Positions 28,073 through 37,092 of a stretch of 64,000 nucleotides of DNA are shown piece after piece (the first letter of the stretch is position 1; the number at the start of each line of letters is the position of its first letter). Source of the DNA: Microbacterium sp. SCN 70-27 (GTDB lineage: Bacteria > Actinomycetota > Actinomycetes > Actinomycetales > Microbacteriaceae). The notes under the pieces were generated by a model, which saw nothing but the letters and a program-made list of their open reading frames with translations, searched no databases and was not told where the DNA came from. The translations under genes were made by a program, and so were the position numbers. The stretch covers positions 1 through 64,000 of the forward strand of contig MEEK01000013.1 in NCBI GenBank assembly GCA_001724425.1, in the 5' to 3' direction.

Positions 28073-29204
28073 GCAGACGATCACACAGCAGGCGGTTCCG
28101 TTCCTCGACCTTGCCGCACAGCAAGCGGAAGTGATGGACGACGTGCTCCCTGTGTGGCAGCGCCAGCTCACGGACGCGGCTTTCATCGGCGGCGCGGAGG
28201 TCGCCGCGTTCGAGCGCGAATACGCCGACTACATCGGCACCGGTCACGTCGTCGGCGTCTCGAACGGCACGGATGCCCTCGAGCTGGCGTTCCGCGCCGT
28301 CGGCGTCGCTTCCGGCGATGAGGTCATCATGCCGGCCAACACGTTCATCGCGACGGCTGAGGCCGTCTCGCGCATCGGCGCTGTCCCGGTTTTCGTGGAT
28401 GTCGACGACGCGCACCTGCTCATCGACCCGGATGCGATCGACGCCGCGGTGACGACCCGCACGCGTGCCATCGTCCCCGTGCACCTCTTCGGGCAAACGG
28501 CTCCCATGGCCGAGGTCGCGGCGATCGCCGACCGCCATGGACTCGCCGTCGTGGAGGACGCGGCCCAGGCGCAGGGCGCTTCCGGTCCCGCCGGACGCGC
28601 GGGCGCCCTCGGGCGCGTCGCGGCGACGAGTTTCTACCCCGGTAAGAACCTCGGCGCAGCCGGCGATGCCGGAGCCGTCATGACCGATGACGAGGGGCTC
28701 GCGGACGTCGTCCGGAACCTCGCCGCGCACGGCAGCTCCGTCAAGTATGTGCATGACCGCATCGGCATGAACGCCCGTCTGGATGCTGTCCAGGCGACGG
28801 TGCTGCGTGCGAAGCTGCGGCGGCTCGAGGAGTGGAACACCTCGCGCCGGGCGGCGGCGGCCCGCTACGCGGGCCTCCTCGGCGACATCGCGGGAGTGCG
28901 TCTGCCGGAGGTGCGCGAGGGCAACACCGACGTCTGGCACCTCTATGTCGTGCGGGTCGCTGAGCGCGACCGCGTGCTCGCAGAACTCGGCGCAGCGGGG
29001 GTGGGCGCGGGCATCCACTACCCGACCGTCGTTCCGCTCACCGAGGCATACGCCGGGCTGGGGCACCGCCCGGGCGAGTTCCCCGTCGCCGAAGCGGCCG
29101 CGGCATCGATCCTCTCGCTTCCGATGTTCCCGCACCTCACCGAAGCGCAGCAGGCGCGGGTGGCAGAGATGCTTCGACGCAGCCTCGACGGCGACGGGTC
29201 ATGA
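28065..29204 (+). CDS. DegT/DnrJ/EryC1 sugar aminotransferase (second copy, WlbC-like)
   Basis: 379-residue PLP-dependent aminotransferase. VPFLDLAAQQAEV is the characteristic opening of the WlbC/QdtB/TylB group. VSNGTDALELAFRAVG near 65, VVEDAAQAQGASGPAG near 163 and TSFYPGKNLGAAGDAG near 185 (Schiff-base Lys) follow, with HYPTVVPLTEAY near the end. It is diverged from the first copy, so two different amino sugars, or two positions, may be made. With the Gfo/Idh/MocA gene and the WlbB-like gene it completes a 3-acetamido pathway. ATG 28065 follows ATTGGGGAGAGCAG. Confidence 0.9.
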   Translation: MTEQTITQQAVPFLDLAAQQAEVMDDVLPVWQRQLTDAAFIGGAEVAAFEREYADYIGTGHVVGVSNGTDALELAFRAVGVASGDEVIMPANTFIATAEAVSRIGAVPVFVDVDDAHLLIDPDAIDAAVTTRTRAIVPVHLFGQTAPMAEVAAIADRHGLAVVEDAAQAQGASGPAGRAGALGRVAATSFYPGKNLGAAGDAGAVMTDDEGLADVVRNLAAHGSSVKYVHDRIGMNARLDAVQATVLRAKLRRLEEWNTSRRAAAARYAGLLGDIAGVRLPEVREGNTDVWHLYVVRVAERDRVLAELGAAGVGAGIHYPTVVPLTEAYAGLGHRPGEFPVAEAAAASILSLPMFPHLTEAQQARVAEMLRRSLDGDGS

Positions 29205-31501
29205 TCGGCAGCGGGGAAGGCGGCCGCGTGCGGGTGCTCGTCGCCCCGCACAACTTCGAGCTCGGCGGCAGCCAGCTCAACGCGCTCGAGCTCGTCGAGA
29301 AGATGTCGACCGATCCCCGGTTCGAGTTCGTGTTGTATGCGCCGGACGGCATCCTCGTCGAGCGTGCCCGCAAGCTCGGCATCGAGATACACCTCACCCG
29401 GTTGCGTGACCAGGGGGCATCCGTGCGTCGGATGCGGGAACTGTCGCGGATCGTGCGCGACCGTCGAATCGACCTCGTGCACGCCTACGAGTGGATGCCG
29501 ACGGTGGATGCCGCGTTCGCGGTCGCGTGGCGACGGGGGGTCCCCGTGCTCTCCACAGTCCTGTCGATGGACTATCCGTACCTTCTGCCCGCGTCCGTTC
29601 CGCTCGTCCTCGGAACGAGGTCGCTCGTCGCGCGTGCGCTCGGTGAGGGCCGCGAGGCGTACCTCCTGGAGCCGCCGGTGGACACCGAGCTGTTCCGTTC
29701 CGACGCATTGGCGGATGATGTCGTGCTCGAGGCTCGACGCGAGTGCGGCGCGGGTCCCGATGACGACCTCGTCGTGGTCGTCGGGCGTCTCGTGCAGCTG
29801 CTGAAGCTCGAGGGCCTGCTCACCCTCATCGAAGCGGTCGGGCGCCTGGCGCGCACGCGTCCCGTGCGTCTCGCCGTCGTCGGCGACGGACCCGAGCGCG
29901 CCACCGTCGAAGCGGCGGTTCGCCGGGCGAATGCCGAGGCCGGGACTGCGGCGGTGCGATTGCTCGGTGCCCGCTACGACCCGCTGCCGTACTACCTCGC
30001 AGCCGACATCGCGGTGGGCATGGGCGGTTCGGCCCTCCGCGCGATGGCCGTCGAACGGCCGCTTCTGGTCCAGGGAGAAGCCGGATTCTGGGATGTGGTC
30101 GACGCGGAGAGCATCCCCGTCTTCCTCGAACAGGGCTGGTACGGCGTCGGCGATGGGCGCGACGCCACGGACAGATGCGCCCACGAGCTCGCGCACCTGC
30201 TCGATCTCAGCGTCGCGCAGCGGGCCGAACTCGCCCGTGCGGGCCGCCGTCTCGTCGTCGAGGAATACAGCCTCGACGTCGCCGCGCGACGCCTCGCCGA
30301 CCTCTATCTGGGCACTCTCGCGGCGCCGCCGCGCCTGCGCGAGCGTGTCTTCGGGCCCCTGCGACTGGGGCTCGAGCTGGTCAAGTCCTCACTGTCGGTG
30401 CGGATCCCGGCGCTCCGACGGTGGTCACGTCGACTGCGCGGACGGCCGGTGGCGCCGTCGGCCCCGCGGACGGAGGACGCAGCACGCGCCGTCTCGGTGG
30501 TGATCCCGTGCCACAACTATGTGGACTACCTCGATCAAGCCATCCGTTCCGCACTCGAGCAGGACGGTGTCTGCGTCGATGTCACGATCATCGACGACGG
30601 GTCCACCGATGGGAGCGTCGACATCGCGCGCAGGTGGGCCGAGCGGGATGACCGGGTGCGGCTCGTCGCCCACGAGCGAAATCGGGGGCACATCGCCACC
30701 TTCAACGAAGCGCTCGACGCCGCCACCGCGCCATACGTCATGAAGCTCGATGCCGACGACGTGCTCACTCCCGGTTCGCTGCGCCGCGCGGTGGACGTGT
30801 TGGAGGCGTGCCCGACGGTCGCGTTCGTCTACGGGCAGGTTCAGCATGTGCGTGGGCCGCTGCCGCAGGTGCCCGATGTCGCGACCCCCTCGTGGCGTCT
30901 CGTGTCCGGCGAGAGCTGGATCCGCACCGTGGCGCGCCATCGCGGGAGGAACCCCATCTCCCAGCCGGAGATCGTCATCCGCCGATCGCTCCTCGAGCGG
31001 GCAGGCGGACATCGGGCCGAGGTGCCCGGCACGAGCGACCTCCACCTGTGGCTGCGCCTCGCATCGCTCGGCGACGTCGCCTGGATCCGCAACGCGGTGC
31101 AGGGCCTGTACCGGGTGCACGGTGCGAGTATGCGCGCCACGATCCACTCGGGGCTGCTCCACGACGTCCGGGCGCGCCGCGATGCGTTCGAGCTCTTCCT
31201 CGCCGAACGGGGCGGCCCGCTTGCGGATGATCCCGCCTTCGCGCGGTCGGTGCGGCACGGGCTCGCGAGGGATGCGCTCACGAACGCGTTCCTCGACGTC
31301 GAGGCAGGGCATGACCCTCAGCCGCTGTTGGACGAGGCGGTCTCGCTGGACCCGTCCGTCCGCCGCACGATCGCGTGGTGGATGATGTCGCGCCAGCGAG
31401 GTCGGGGAGCCTCCGCCGCTCTGACGACCCGTCTCGGGCGCTTCGCCCGACAGATGTCGGCTCGGTGGCGCTGGCACCGCCAGAGACTGTTCGGGCAGTA
31501 G
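29201..31501 (+). CDS. Bifunctional glycosyltransferase, GT4-GT2 fusion
   Basis: 766-residue protein with two catalytic domains. Residues ~8-380 form a GT4 (GT-B) enzyme: APHNFELGGSQLNALELVEKM at the N-terminus, VVVVGRLVQLLKLEGLLTLIEAV near 188, and an E-containing late region. After a basic linker, residues ~425-650 form a GT2 (GT-A) domain: VSVVIPCHNYVDYLDQAIRS, IIDDGSTDGS, and the metal-binding MKLDADDVL near 512. No membrane segments, so it acts on the cytoplasmic face on lipid-linked intermediates. ATG overlaps the previous stop (ATGA). Two linkages made by one polypeptide is the likely role. Confidence 0.88.
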   Translation: MIGSGEGGRVRVLVAPHNFELGGSQLNALELVEKMSTDPRFEFVLYAPDGILVERARKLGIEIHLTRLRDQGASVRRMRELSRIVRDRRIDLVHAYEWMPTVDAAFAVAWRRGVPVLSTVLSMDYPYLLPASVPLVLGTRSLVARALGEGREAYLLEPPVDTELFRSDALADDVVLEARRECGAGPDDDLVVVVGRLVQLLKLEGLLTLIEAVGRLARTRPVRLAVVGDGPERATVEAAVRRANAEAGTAAVRLLGARYDPLPYYLAADIAVGMGGSALRAMAVERPLLVQGEAGFWDVVDAESIPVFLEQGWYGVGDGRDATDRCAHELAHLLDLSVAQRAELARAGRRLVVEEYSLDVAARRLADLYLGTLAAPPRLRERVFGPLRLGLELVKSSLSVRIPALRRWSRRLRGRPVAPSAPRTEDAARAVSVVIPCHNYVDYLDQAIRSALEQDGVCVDVTIIDDGSTDGSVDIARRWAERDDRVRLVAHERNRGHIATFNEALDAATAPYVMKLDADDVLTPGSLRRAVDVLEACPTVAFVYGQVQHVRGPLPQVPDVATPSWRLVSGESWIRTVARHRGRNPISQPEIVIRRSLLERAGGHRAEVPGTSDLHLWLRLASLGDVAWIRNAVQGLYRVHGASMRATIHSGLLHDVRARRDAFELFLAERGGPLADDPAFARSVRHGLARDALTNAFLDVEAGHDPQPLLDEAVSLDPSVRRTIAWWMMSRQRGRGASAALTTRLGRFARQMSARWRWHRQRLFGQ

Positions 31502-31510
31502 GCGGCCGCG

Positions 31511-33142
31511 ATGATCAACGCAGAATCAGGGCAGCCGTCCGACCCGGTGCAGGCATCGCTCGACGAGCTGGCCGTCGACAGCGTCATGGCCGAACGCGTC
31601 GAGGAAGAGCGCGCGGAGCAATCCGGCGCGGCCGCGGATGAGAGCATCGGGCGCCAGGCGACAGCCGGGGTGTTCTGGCTGACCGCGCAGCGGTGGGCCA
31701 TCCGTCTGCTCGGCTTCGTGACGATCGCCGTCCTCACGCGCCTCCTGTCGCCCGAGGACTTCGGGACGGTCGCGGCCGCGTCGACGGTGCTGCCGTTCTT
31801 CTTCCTCATCGCCGATCTCGGGTTCGCCGCCTACATCGTCCAGGTGAAGGATGCCGACCGGCGCATGCTCAGTACGGCGTTCTGGTTCTCTCTCATCGCC
31901 GGCGTGCTGCTGTGCGCGGTGATGGTCGCGATCGCGCCGTTGCTCGGTGTGGTCTTCCACGATGAGCGCGTGACCCCCGTGCTGCAGTCGCTCTCGCTGT
32001 GGGTGGTGCTGACCGCGTTCGGGTCGGTCCCGATGGCGCTGCTGCGCCGGCGCATGCAGTTCCGGATCCTCGCACTGCAGGGGGCGGTGGCCGCCGTCAT
32101 CGCGCAGGTGGTGGCGATGGCCGTCGCATTCGCCGGTCTCGGAGTGTGGGCGCTCGTGGCGCAGAGCCTCGTGGCCCCGGCCGTGACCACTCTGCTGGCG
32201 TGGATCACGTCCCGCTGGCGTCCGGCGATGCTCTTCTCCTGGCGGGAGTTCCGCGTCATGGCGGGCTTCGGCGGTCAGGTTCTCGGGGTCGAATTCATCG
32301 CGATGCTCCGTGCGTGGGGTGAGGCCGCCGTCATCTCGGGCACGCTGGGCATCGCCGCGCTCGGCTACATGAGCATCGCGCAACGCCTCGTGCAGGTCGT
32401 CCAGGACCTCACGGGCAGCGCGATCGTCCCCGTGACGACGGTCGCCTTCGCCAAGATCCGCGAAGCGCGGGATCGGCTGCGCGACGCGTACCTGCGCGCG
32501 GTCCGGATGACGTATGCGGTGCTGTCGCTGCCCCTCACCGTCATCGCCGTCACAGCACCGCTCGTCGTGCCGATCGTCTTCGGCGACGGGTGGGAGCAGA
32601 GCTACACGGTTGCCCGGATCCTCGCCCTCGGCGGTGTCCTCACGGTGGGCGCAGCGCTCGATCATGGGCTCTTCTATGGACTCGGAAAACCCGGAACGTG
32701 GTTCGTGTACGCACTCGTGATCGATGGGCTCACCCTCGGCACGACGTTCTTCCTCGCCTCGCAGGGACTCGTCGCGATCGCATGGGGATTCCTGGGAGTG
32801 TGCATCGTCGCGACCGTCAGCCGCTGGTTCCTCACGGGGAGACTTCTGGAGACGTCCGCCTGGACGGTCGCGGGCCCCTTCGGCTACCTCGCCGTCGCCG
32901 TGATCCTCTCGGGAGGTGCCGGCTGGCTCACCCTCACGCTCACCGCCACGTGGCCCGCCGTGCTCTCGATCATCCTCGTGGGAGCCGTCGTGAGCGTCCT
33001 CCATCTCGCCGTGACCAGGCTCATGGCTCCCGACGTGCTCACCGAGGGGTTCGCGATGCTCGCGCGCTCGAAGGTCGGAGCGCGTCTGCCGTTCGTCCGC
33101 GGGGCGCGTGAGCGCGCCGCATCCAGAGAGGTCAACACATGA
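31511..33142 (+). CDS. Polysaccharide repeat-unit flippase (Wzx-like, MOP superfamily)
   Basis: 543-residue integral membrane protein with about 12-14 hydrophobic helices starting near residue 55 (ATAGVFWLTAQRWAIRLLGFVTIAVLTRLLSPEDFG, a hallmark of RfbX/Wzx-type flippases). The first ~45 residues are an acidic cytoplasmic extension. It would flip undecaprenyl-linked repeat units outward before Wzy polymerisation. ATG 31511 has no clear ribosome site and starts 9 bp after the GT stop, so coupling is likely. The next gene overlaps by 4 bp. Confidence 0.88.
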   Translation: MINAESGQPSDPVQASLDELAVDSVMAERVEEERAEQSGAAADESIGRQATAGVFWLTAQRWAIRLLGFVTIAVLTRLLSPEDFGTVAAASTVLPFFFLIADLGFAAYIVQVKDADRRMLSTAFWFSLIAGVLLCAVMVAIAPLLGVVFHDERVTPVLQSLSLWVVLTAFGSVPMALLRRRMQFRILALQGAVAAVIAQVVAMAVAFAGLGVWALVAQSLVAPAVTTLLAWITSRWRPAMLFSWREFRVMAGFGGQVLGVEFIAMLRAWGEAAVISGTLGIAALGYMSIAQRLVQVVQDLTGSAIVPVTTVAFAKIREARDRLRDAYLRAVRMTYAVLSLPLTVIAVTAPLVVPIVFGDGWEQSYTVARILALGGVLTVGAALDHGLFYGLGKPGTWFVYALVIDGLTLGTTFFLASQGLVAIAWGFLGVCIVATVSRWFLTGRLLETSAWTVAGPFGYLAVAVILSGGAGWLTLTLTATWPAVLSIILVGAVVSVLHLAVTRLMAPDVLTEGFAMLARSKVGARLPFVRGARERAASREVNT

Positions 33143-34521
33143 CTGCGTCGTCCCGCCGTTCGCGCGTGCTCGTGATCGTGCAGAACCTGCCCGTCCCCCT
33201 GGACCGTCGGGTCTGGCTGGAATGCCAGGCGCTGCGCGCTCAGGGGTACGAGGTCTCCGTCATCTGCCCCAAGGGCCCGGGCGACCCCGGCTATGAGGAG
33301 ATCGATGGCGTGCACATCCACAAGTACGCTCCCGCACCCGAGGCGAAGGGGTTGCTCGGCTTCGCGATCGAGTTCGCATATTCGTGGGTGCGCACGGCGC
33401 TGCTGACCCTGCGCGTTCGGCGCCGGCATGGCTTCGATGTCATCCAGGCGTGCAACCCGCCCGACACGTACTGGCTGCTGGCTCTGCTGTGGCGCATCCG
33501 CGGCGTGAAGTTCGTCTTCGATCAGCACGATCTGAATCCTGAGCTCTACATCTCGCGGTTCGGCAAGCCCGCAGGGCTCGCTGGGCGCATGCAACTCGGT
33601 GCTCTGGCGCTCCTCGAGCGCAACACCTATCGCGTCGCGGACCGTGTCATCTCGACCAACGGCTCCTACAAGCGGGTCGCAGAACGCCGCGGCGGGCTCG
33701 ACCCGGCGCTCGTGACAGTCGTCCGCAGCGGTCCCGACACGACGGTGATGCGGCCGATCTACCCCGATCCGACCATCCGCGCCGGTGCCGAGCACGTGCT
33801 CGCCTACATCGGGATCATGGGCCCGCAGGACGGCGTGGAGAACATCCTCGCCGTCATGGACGAGCTCGTCCACCGGCGCGGACGGACGGGCGTGCGCGCC
33901 GTGCTGATGGGGTTCGGCGATTGCCTGGAAGACCTGCGTCGCGAATGCACCGAGCGACGCCTCGATCAGAACGTCGTGTTCACGGGGCGAGTGGGCCCGG
34001 CCGAGATCGCGCAGAACCTGAGCGCCGCGGATCTCGGTCTCGGTCCGGACCTGAACACGCCGCTGAACAACGTGTCGACGATGAACAAGACGATGGAGTA
34101 CATGGCCTACGCGCTGCCGTCGGTGTCGTTCGACCTGGTGGAGACGCGCGTGTCGGCAGGGGAGACCGGAGTCTTCATCCCCTCCGGGGACATCGTCGGT
34201 TTCGCAGACGCCGTCGAGGCGCTCCTGGATGATCCGGAGCGACGCACGCAACTCGGCCTGGCGGCACGCCGGCGCGTCGTTGCGGAGCTCGACTGGAAGC
34301 CACAGGCCGAGGCCTACGTCGGCGTGTTCGACGCACTGATGGACGAGTATCCGGATGCCGCCCGCCTGGCTGTCTGGCCGTACGCGGCGCGACCGGAGAA
34401 GGCGACCTCGGCGGACCGCGCATCGGTGGACCTCGACGACGCGGAGGAGTTCGCGCGCTTCGTCCGGGAACGCACCGCGCCGTCGGTCGTCGCGCCGTCA
34501 CGGCGCTCCGAGGACGGCTGA
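33139..34521 (+). CDS. GT4 glycosyltransferase
   Basis: 460-residue GT-B transferase. RVLVIVQNLPVPLDRRVWLECQALRAQGYEVSVICPKGPGDP is the typical start of the actinobacterial EPS group. KFVFDQHDLNPELYISRFG near 132, YIGIMGPQDGVENIL near 222 and the late GETGVFIPSGDIVGFADAVEALL nucleotide-binding region follow. The last ~60 residues are a charged extension without known fold. It is overlapped by its neighbours on both sides, in the Wzx-dependent operon. The sugar is unknown. Confidence 0.88.
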   Translation: MTASSRRSRVLVIVQNLPVPLDRRVWLECQALRAQGYEVSVICPKGPGDPGYEEIDGVHIHKYAPAPEAKGLLGFAIEFAYSWVRTALLTLRVRRRHGFDVIQACNPPDTYWLLALLWRIRGVKFVFDQHDLNPELYISRFGKPAGLAGRMQLGALALLERNTYRVADRVISTNGSYKRVAERRGGLDPALVTVVRSGPDTTVMRPIYPDPTIRAGAEHVLAYIGIMGPQDGVENILAVMDELVHRRGRTGVRAVLMGFGDCLEDLRRECTERRLDQNVVFTGRVGPAEIAQNLSAADLGLGPDLNTPLNNVSTMNKTMEYMAYALPSVSFDLVETRVSAGETGVFIPSGDIVGFADAVEALLDDPERRTQLGLAARRRVVAELDWKPQAEAYVGVFDALMDEYPDAARLAVWPYAARPEKATSADRASVDLDDAEEFARFVRERTAPSVVAPSRRSEDG

Positions 34522-35369
34522 TGATGCTCGACCATCTGCTGCTCACCCGTTTCAACCTCCCGACCGGTGGCGTGGAGGCGCGCATCCGCGCGAGTGAGAC
34601 GTGGCTGACCAACCGGTGGGCGCTGTTCGAACGCTATTGCGCGCCGTCGGTGAGCCGCCAGAGCACCGACGATTTCACGTGGCTGATCTTCTTCGACCCC
34701 GAGAGCCCGCAGTGGCTCAAGGATGCGATCGCCCCGTACGCCGAGGCGGGCCTGTTCACGCCCTGCTTCCGCGTCGAAGTCACGCCGGAGTCGCTGCTCG
34801 AGGACATCCGAGTCGTGGCTCGTCACACGGACGGCATGCTGCTGACGACCAACCTCGACAACGACGATGCGATCGCCGTGGACTTCCTCGAGCGCGTGCG
34901 CGCCGCGGTCGACTTCGACGACCGGCGGGCGCTCTACGTGCCTGAAGGGCTCGTCAAGGGGCCTGACGGCCTGTATCAGCACCGCGACGAACACAACGCC
35001 TTCTGCTCGGTCGCGACCCCGTGGTCGCGACCGTCCACGTCGTGGGACGAGTGGCACAACATGCTCGGACGCACGATGCCTGTCGTCCTGATCGACGGGG
35101 CGCCGGGATGGCTGCAGGTCGTCCACGGAGAGAACGTCAGCAACCGGGTACGCGGCCATCTGGCCTCGCCCGCGCGGTGGCGGTCGGCGTTTCCGGGCGC
35201 GCTCGACGACGTCGCAGACCCGGGGCGTGGGGCGCTCCTGCGTGACCGCTTCGTGAGCGGGCCGGCCCGCCGCCTGCGCGATGCCGGCCGCAGCGGCATC
35301 CGGCGTGCGGCGATCGCGGTACTCGGCAAAGAGGGGCTGCTACGCCTCAAGGCGCGACTGCGCCCTTAA
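34521..35369 (+). CDS. Putative rhamnosyltransferase-family protein
   Basis: 282-residue cytoplasmic protein. The opening LDHLLLTRFNLPTGG, then ERYCAPSVSRQSTDDFTWLIFFDPESPQW and TTNLDNDDAI (a D-x-D-like metal site near residue 112), match the family annotated as putative rhamnosyl transferase (DUF3118). Function rests on family naming, not on a tested homologue. ATG at 34521 overlaps the previous TGA; a second ATG three bases later is possible. It is the last gene of the run that began at 24227, followed by a 94-bp gap. Confidence 0.75.
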   Translation: MMLDHLLLTRFNLPTGGVEARIRASETWLTNRWALFERYCAPSVSRQSTDDFTWLIFFDPESPQWLKDAIAPYAEAGLFTPCFRVEVTPESLLEDIRVVARHTDGMLLTTNLDNDDAIAVDFLERVRAAVDFDDRRALYVPEGLVKGPDGLYQHRDEHNAFCSVATPWSRPSTSWDEWHNMLGRTMPVVLIDGAPGWLQVVHGENVSNRVRGHLASPARWRSAFPGALDDVADPGRGALLRDRFVSGPARRLRDAGRSGIRRAAIAVLGKEGLLRLKARLRP

Positions 35370-35429
35370 TGGCGGGATATTCACAGAACGCGCGCCGTCC
35401 CAGCCGAGTATGCTGGCCGGAATCGCGCT

Positions 35430-35456
35430 CTGTGTGGGGAGACACTGTGTGGGGAG
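35430..35456 (+). repeat. Direct repeat CTGTGTGGGGAG before the first Wzz-like gene
   Basis: CTGTGTGGGGAG occurs exactly at 35430-35441 and 35445-35456, period 15 bp, followed by GGGAGCG and the ATG at 35464. One copy acts as or overlaps the ribosome site; the second is unexplained. It is part of a TGGGGA pattern seen before several island genes. Confidence 0.55.
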
Positions 35457-35463
35457 GGGAGCG

Positions 35464-36171
35464 ATGACGTTTCGCGACGTCCTGGGGGCTGTCTGGCGAC
35501 GCCTGTATGTGGTGCTGGCCGTCGTCGTGGCATTCGCCGTGCTCTACCAGTCCCTCGCCCGCGATGGCGGTTCGTACTACACCCACAGCACCGTGACCTT
35601 CACGCTCCCCCTGCGATCCACCCTTCTCCCTGGCAGCGGCACGACCGACGCGAGTGTCATCGCGTTCGCCGGGTCGGTCGCCGCCGAACTCAACGGCGGT
35701 CGCCCCGTGCTCAGCTATTCGACGCTGGATGCCCCGTACTACGGCGCCGGCATCCGTGAGGGAGTCGTCGTCGGGCTTCGCAACGACGGCAATCAGTGGA
35801 TGTCGATCTTCCCGTCGGCGACGATCGACATCCGGATCGTCGGACGCACGAAGGAGTGGGTGGCGGAGCGTCAGAGCGCACTGCTCGACGAGGTTCTCGG
35901 CATCGCCGAAGGACAGCAGGTCGCGGCGTCGACCGCGCCGGAAGATCGGATCACGGCGACCGTCGGTCCCCTCAGCACGGAGATCTCGCAGGTCTCCCCG
36001 TCCCGTACGGAACAGACGATGGCCCTCGCGGCCATGATGCTGGCCGCACTGATCGTGGGGGTGTCGGGCGCCATCGGCCTCGATCGCCTCCTGCGCACAC
36101 CGAAGCGCCGGTCGCTTCGACGTGGCCTCGCCACCGCGAGCTCACCCCAAAGAGGAAGCACAATCTCATGA
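35464..36171 (+). CDS. Wzz-like chain-length/assembly membrane protein (first)
   Basis: 235-residue protein from ATG 35464; the longer upstream frame looks noncoding. One membrane helix lies at residues ~14-30 (RRLYVVLAVVVAFAVLYQSL) and one at ~188-210 (ALAAMMLAALIVGVSGAIGL), with an extracellular loop between them. This is the Wzz/YveK arrangement without a cytoplasmic kinase domain. It probably works with the Wzy-like polymerase to set chain length or export. The next gene starts in its stop (ATGA). Similarity to Wzz is structural rather than strong in sequence. Confidence 0.65.
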   Translation: MTFRDVLGAVWRRLYVVLAVVVAFAVLYQSLARDGGSYYTHSTVTFTLPLRSTLLPGSGTTDASVIAFAGSVAAELNGGRPVLSYSTLDAPYYGAGIREGVVVGLRNDGNQWMSIFPSATIDIRIVGRTKEWVAERQSALLDEVLGIAEGQQVAASTAPEDRITATVGPLSTEISQVSPSRTEQTMALAAMMLAALIVGVSGAIGLDRLLRTPKRRSLRRGLATASSPQRGSTIS

Positions 36172-37088
36172 ACGTTGCAGATACCCTTCGAGGTCTGCTC
36201 CGACGCTGGTACGTCACCGTGCCCGGTCTCGTCCTCGCGTTCGCTCTCGCCGTCGCCACCTATGTGATGGTTCCGCCGGTGTATCAGCGCACCGCGACCC
36301 AGCTGCTCATGCCGGGCGAAGGCACGGTGCCGCCGGGAGCGACGAACCCCTACCTGTACCTGGGTGGGCTGACGCAGGCCGCCGACATCGTCGTCCGCGT
36401 GATGCAGTCCAACGAGGTGCTGGGCCCCGTGGCGGAGAAGCACCCGGACGCTGAGCTCAAGGTCGCGCGCGATTCGCAGGTGTCCGGCCCAGCGATCCAG
36501 ATCACGGTCACGGCGTCGAGCGATGCCGCGGCGGCGTCCGCGCTCGATGCGCTCGTCGATCAGACCGGGGTCGTGCTCGAGCGTCTGCAGACTCAGCAGA
36601 AGGTCACCCCCGACGATCAGATGCGGGTCGCCACGCTGACGGAGGACACCCAAAGCACCCTCCAGCAGAAGAACCGGCTGGTGCTCGCCGCCGCGGTCGG
36701 ATTCGCCGCGGTGCTGCTGACGCTCGTGGTCGCGAGCATGGTCGACGGTCTGATCCGACGGGCGCGACGCTCCGGACGCGGCGGGGTGCGAAAGCGCGCC
36801 ACCGCGATCGCGGCAGAGGACGTTGATGAGAGCGCCGCGGAGGTCGACGCCGATGACGTCACGCCCGATGCCGTGGTGGCGGATGCCGAGGGAGCCGACG
36901 GCCCGGTGACCGAAGCCGCGACGACGGATGCCGAAACGGGCTCCGCTTCGAAGACCGCGGCCGAGGCGGCGGTCGATGAGCCGGTGGAGGCGGACCTCGA
37001 CGGCTTCGCGCCGTCCGCCGAGGAGGTCGACGCCGACGACACGACCGACGATGCCGACCGCCCGCGCGTGGGGCGTCTCTCACGCTGA
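36168..37088 (+). CDS. Wzz-like chain-length/assembly membrane protein (second)
   Basis: 306-residue protein. MNVADTLRGLLRRWYVTVPGLVLAFALAVATYVMVPPVYQRTATQLLMP is a typical Wzz/CapA N-terminus with the first membrane helix. The second helix is near residue 180 (LVLAAAVGFAAVLLTLVVASMVDGL). The last ~95 residues are an acidic Ala/Asp/Glu tail in the cytoplasm, with no Walker motifs, so it is not a BY-kinase. The two Wzz-like genes are translationally coupled and differ in sequence, so they may form a hetero-oligomer. GAGGAAGCACAAT precedes it, as before 24227. Confidence 0.75.
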   Translation: MNVADTLRGLLRRWYVTVPGLVLAFALAVATYVMVPPVYQRTATQLLMPGEGTVPPGATNPYLYLGGLTQAADIVVRVMQSNEVLGPVAEKHPDAELKVARDSQVSGPAIQITVTASSDAAAASALDALVDQTGVVLERLQTQQKVTPDDQMRVATLTEDTQSTLQQKNRLVLAAAVGFAAVLLTLVVASMVDGLIRRARRSGRGGVRKRATAIAAEDVDESAAEVDADDVTPDAVVADAEGADGPVTEAATTDAETGSASKTAAEAAVDEPVEADLDGFAPSAEEVDADDTTDDADRPRVGRLSR

Positions 37089-37092
37089 TCCG

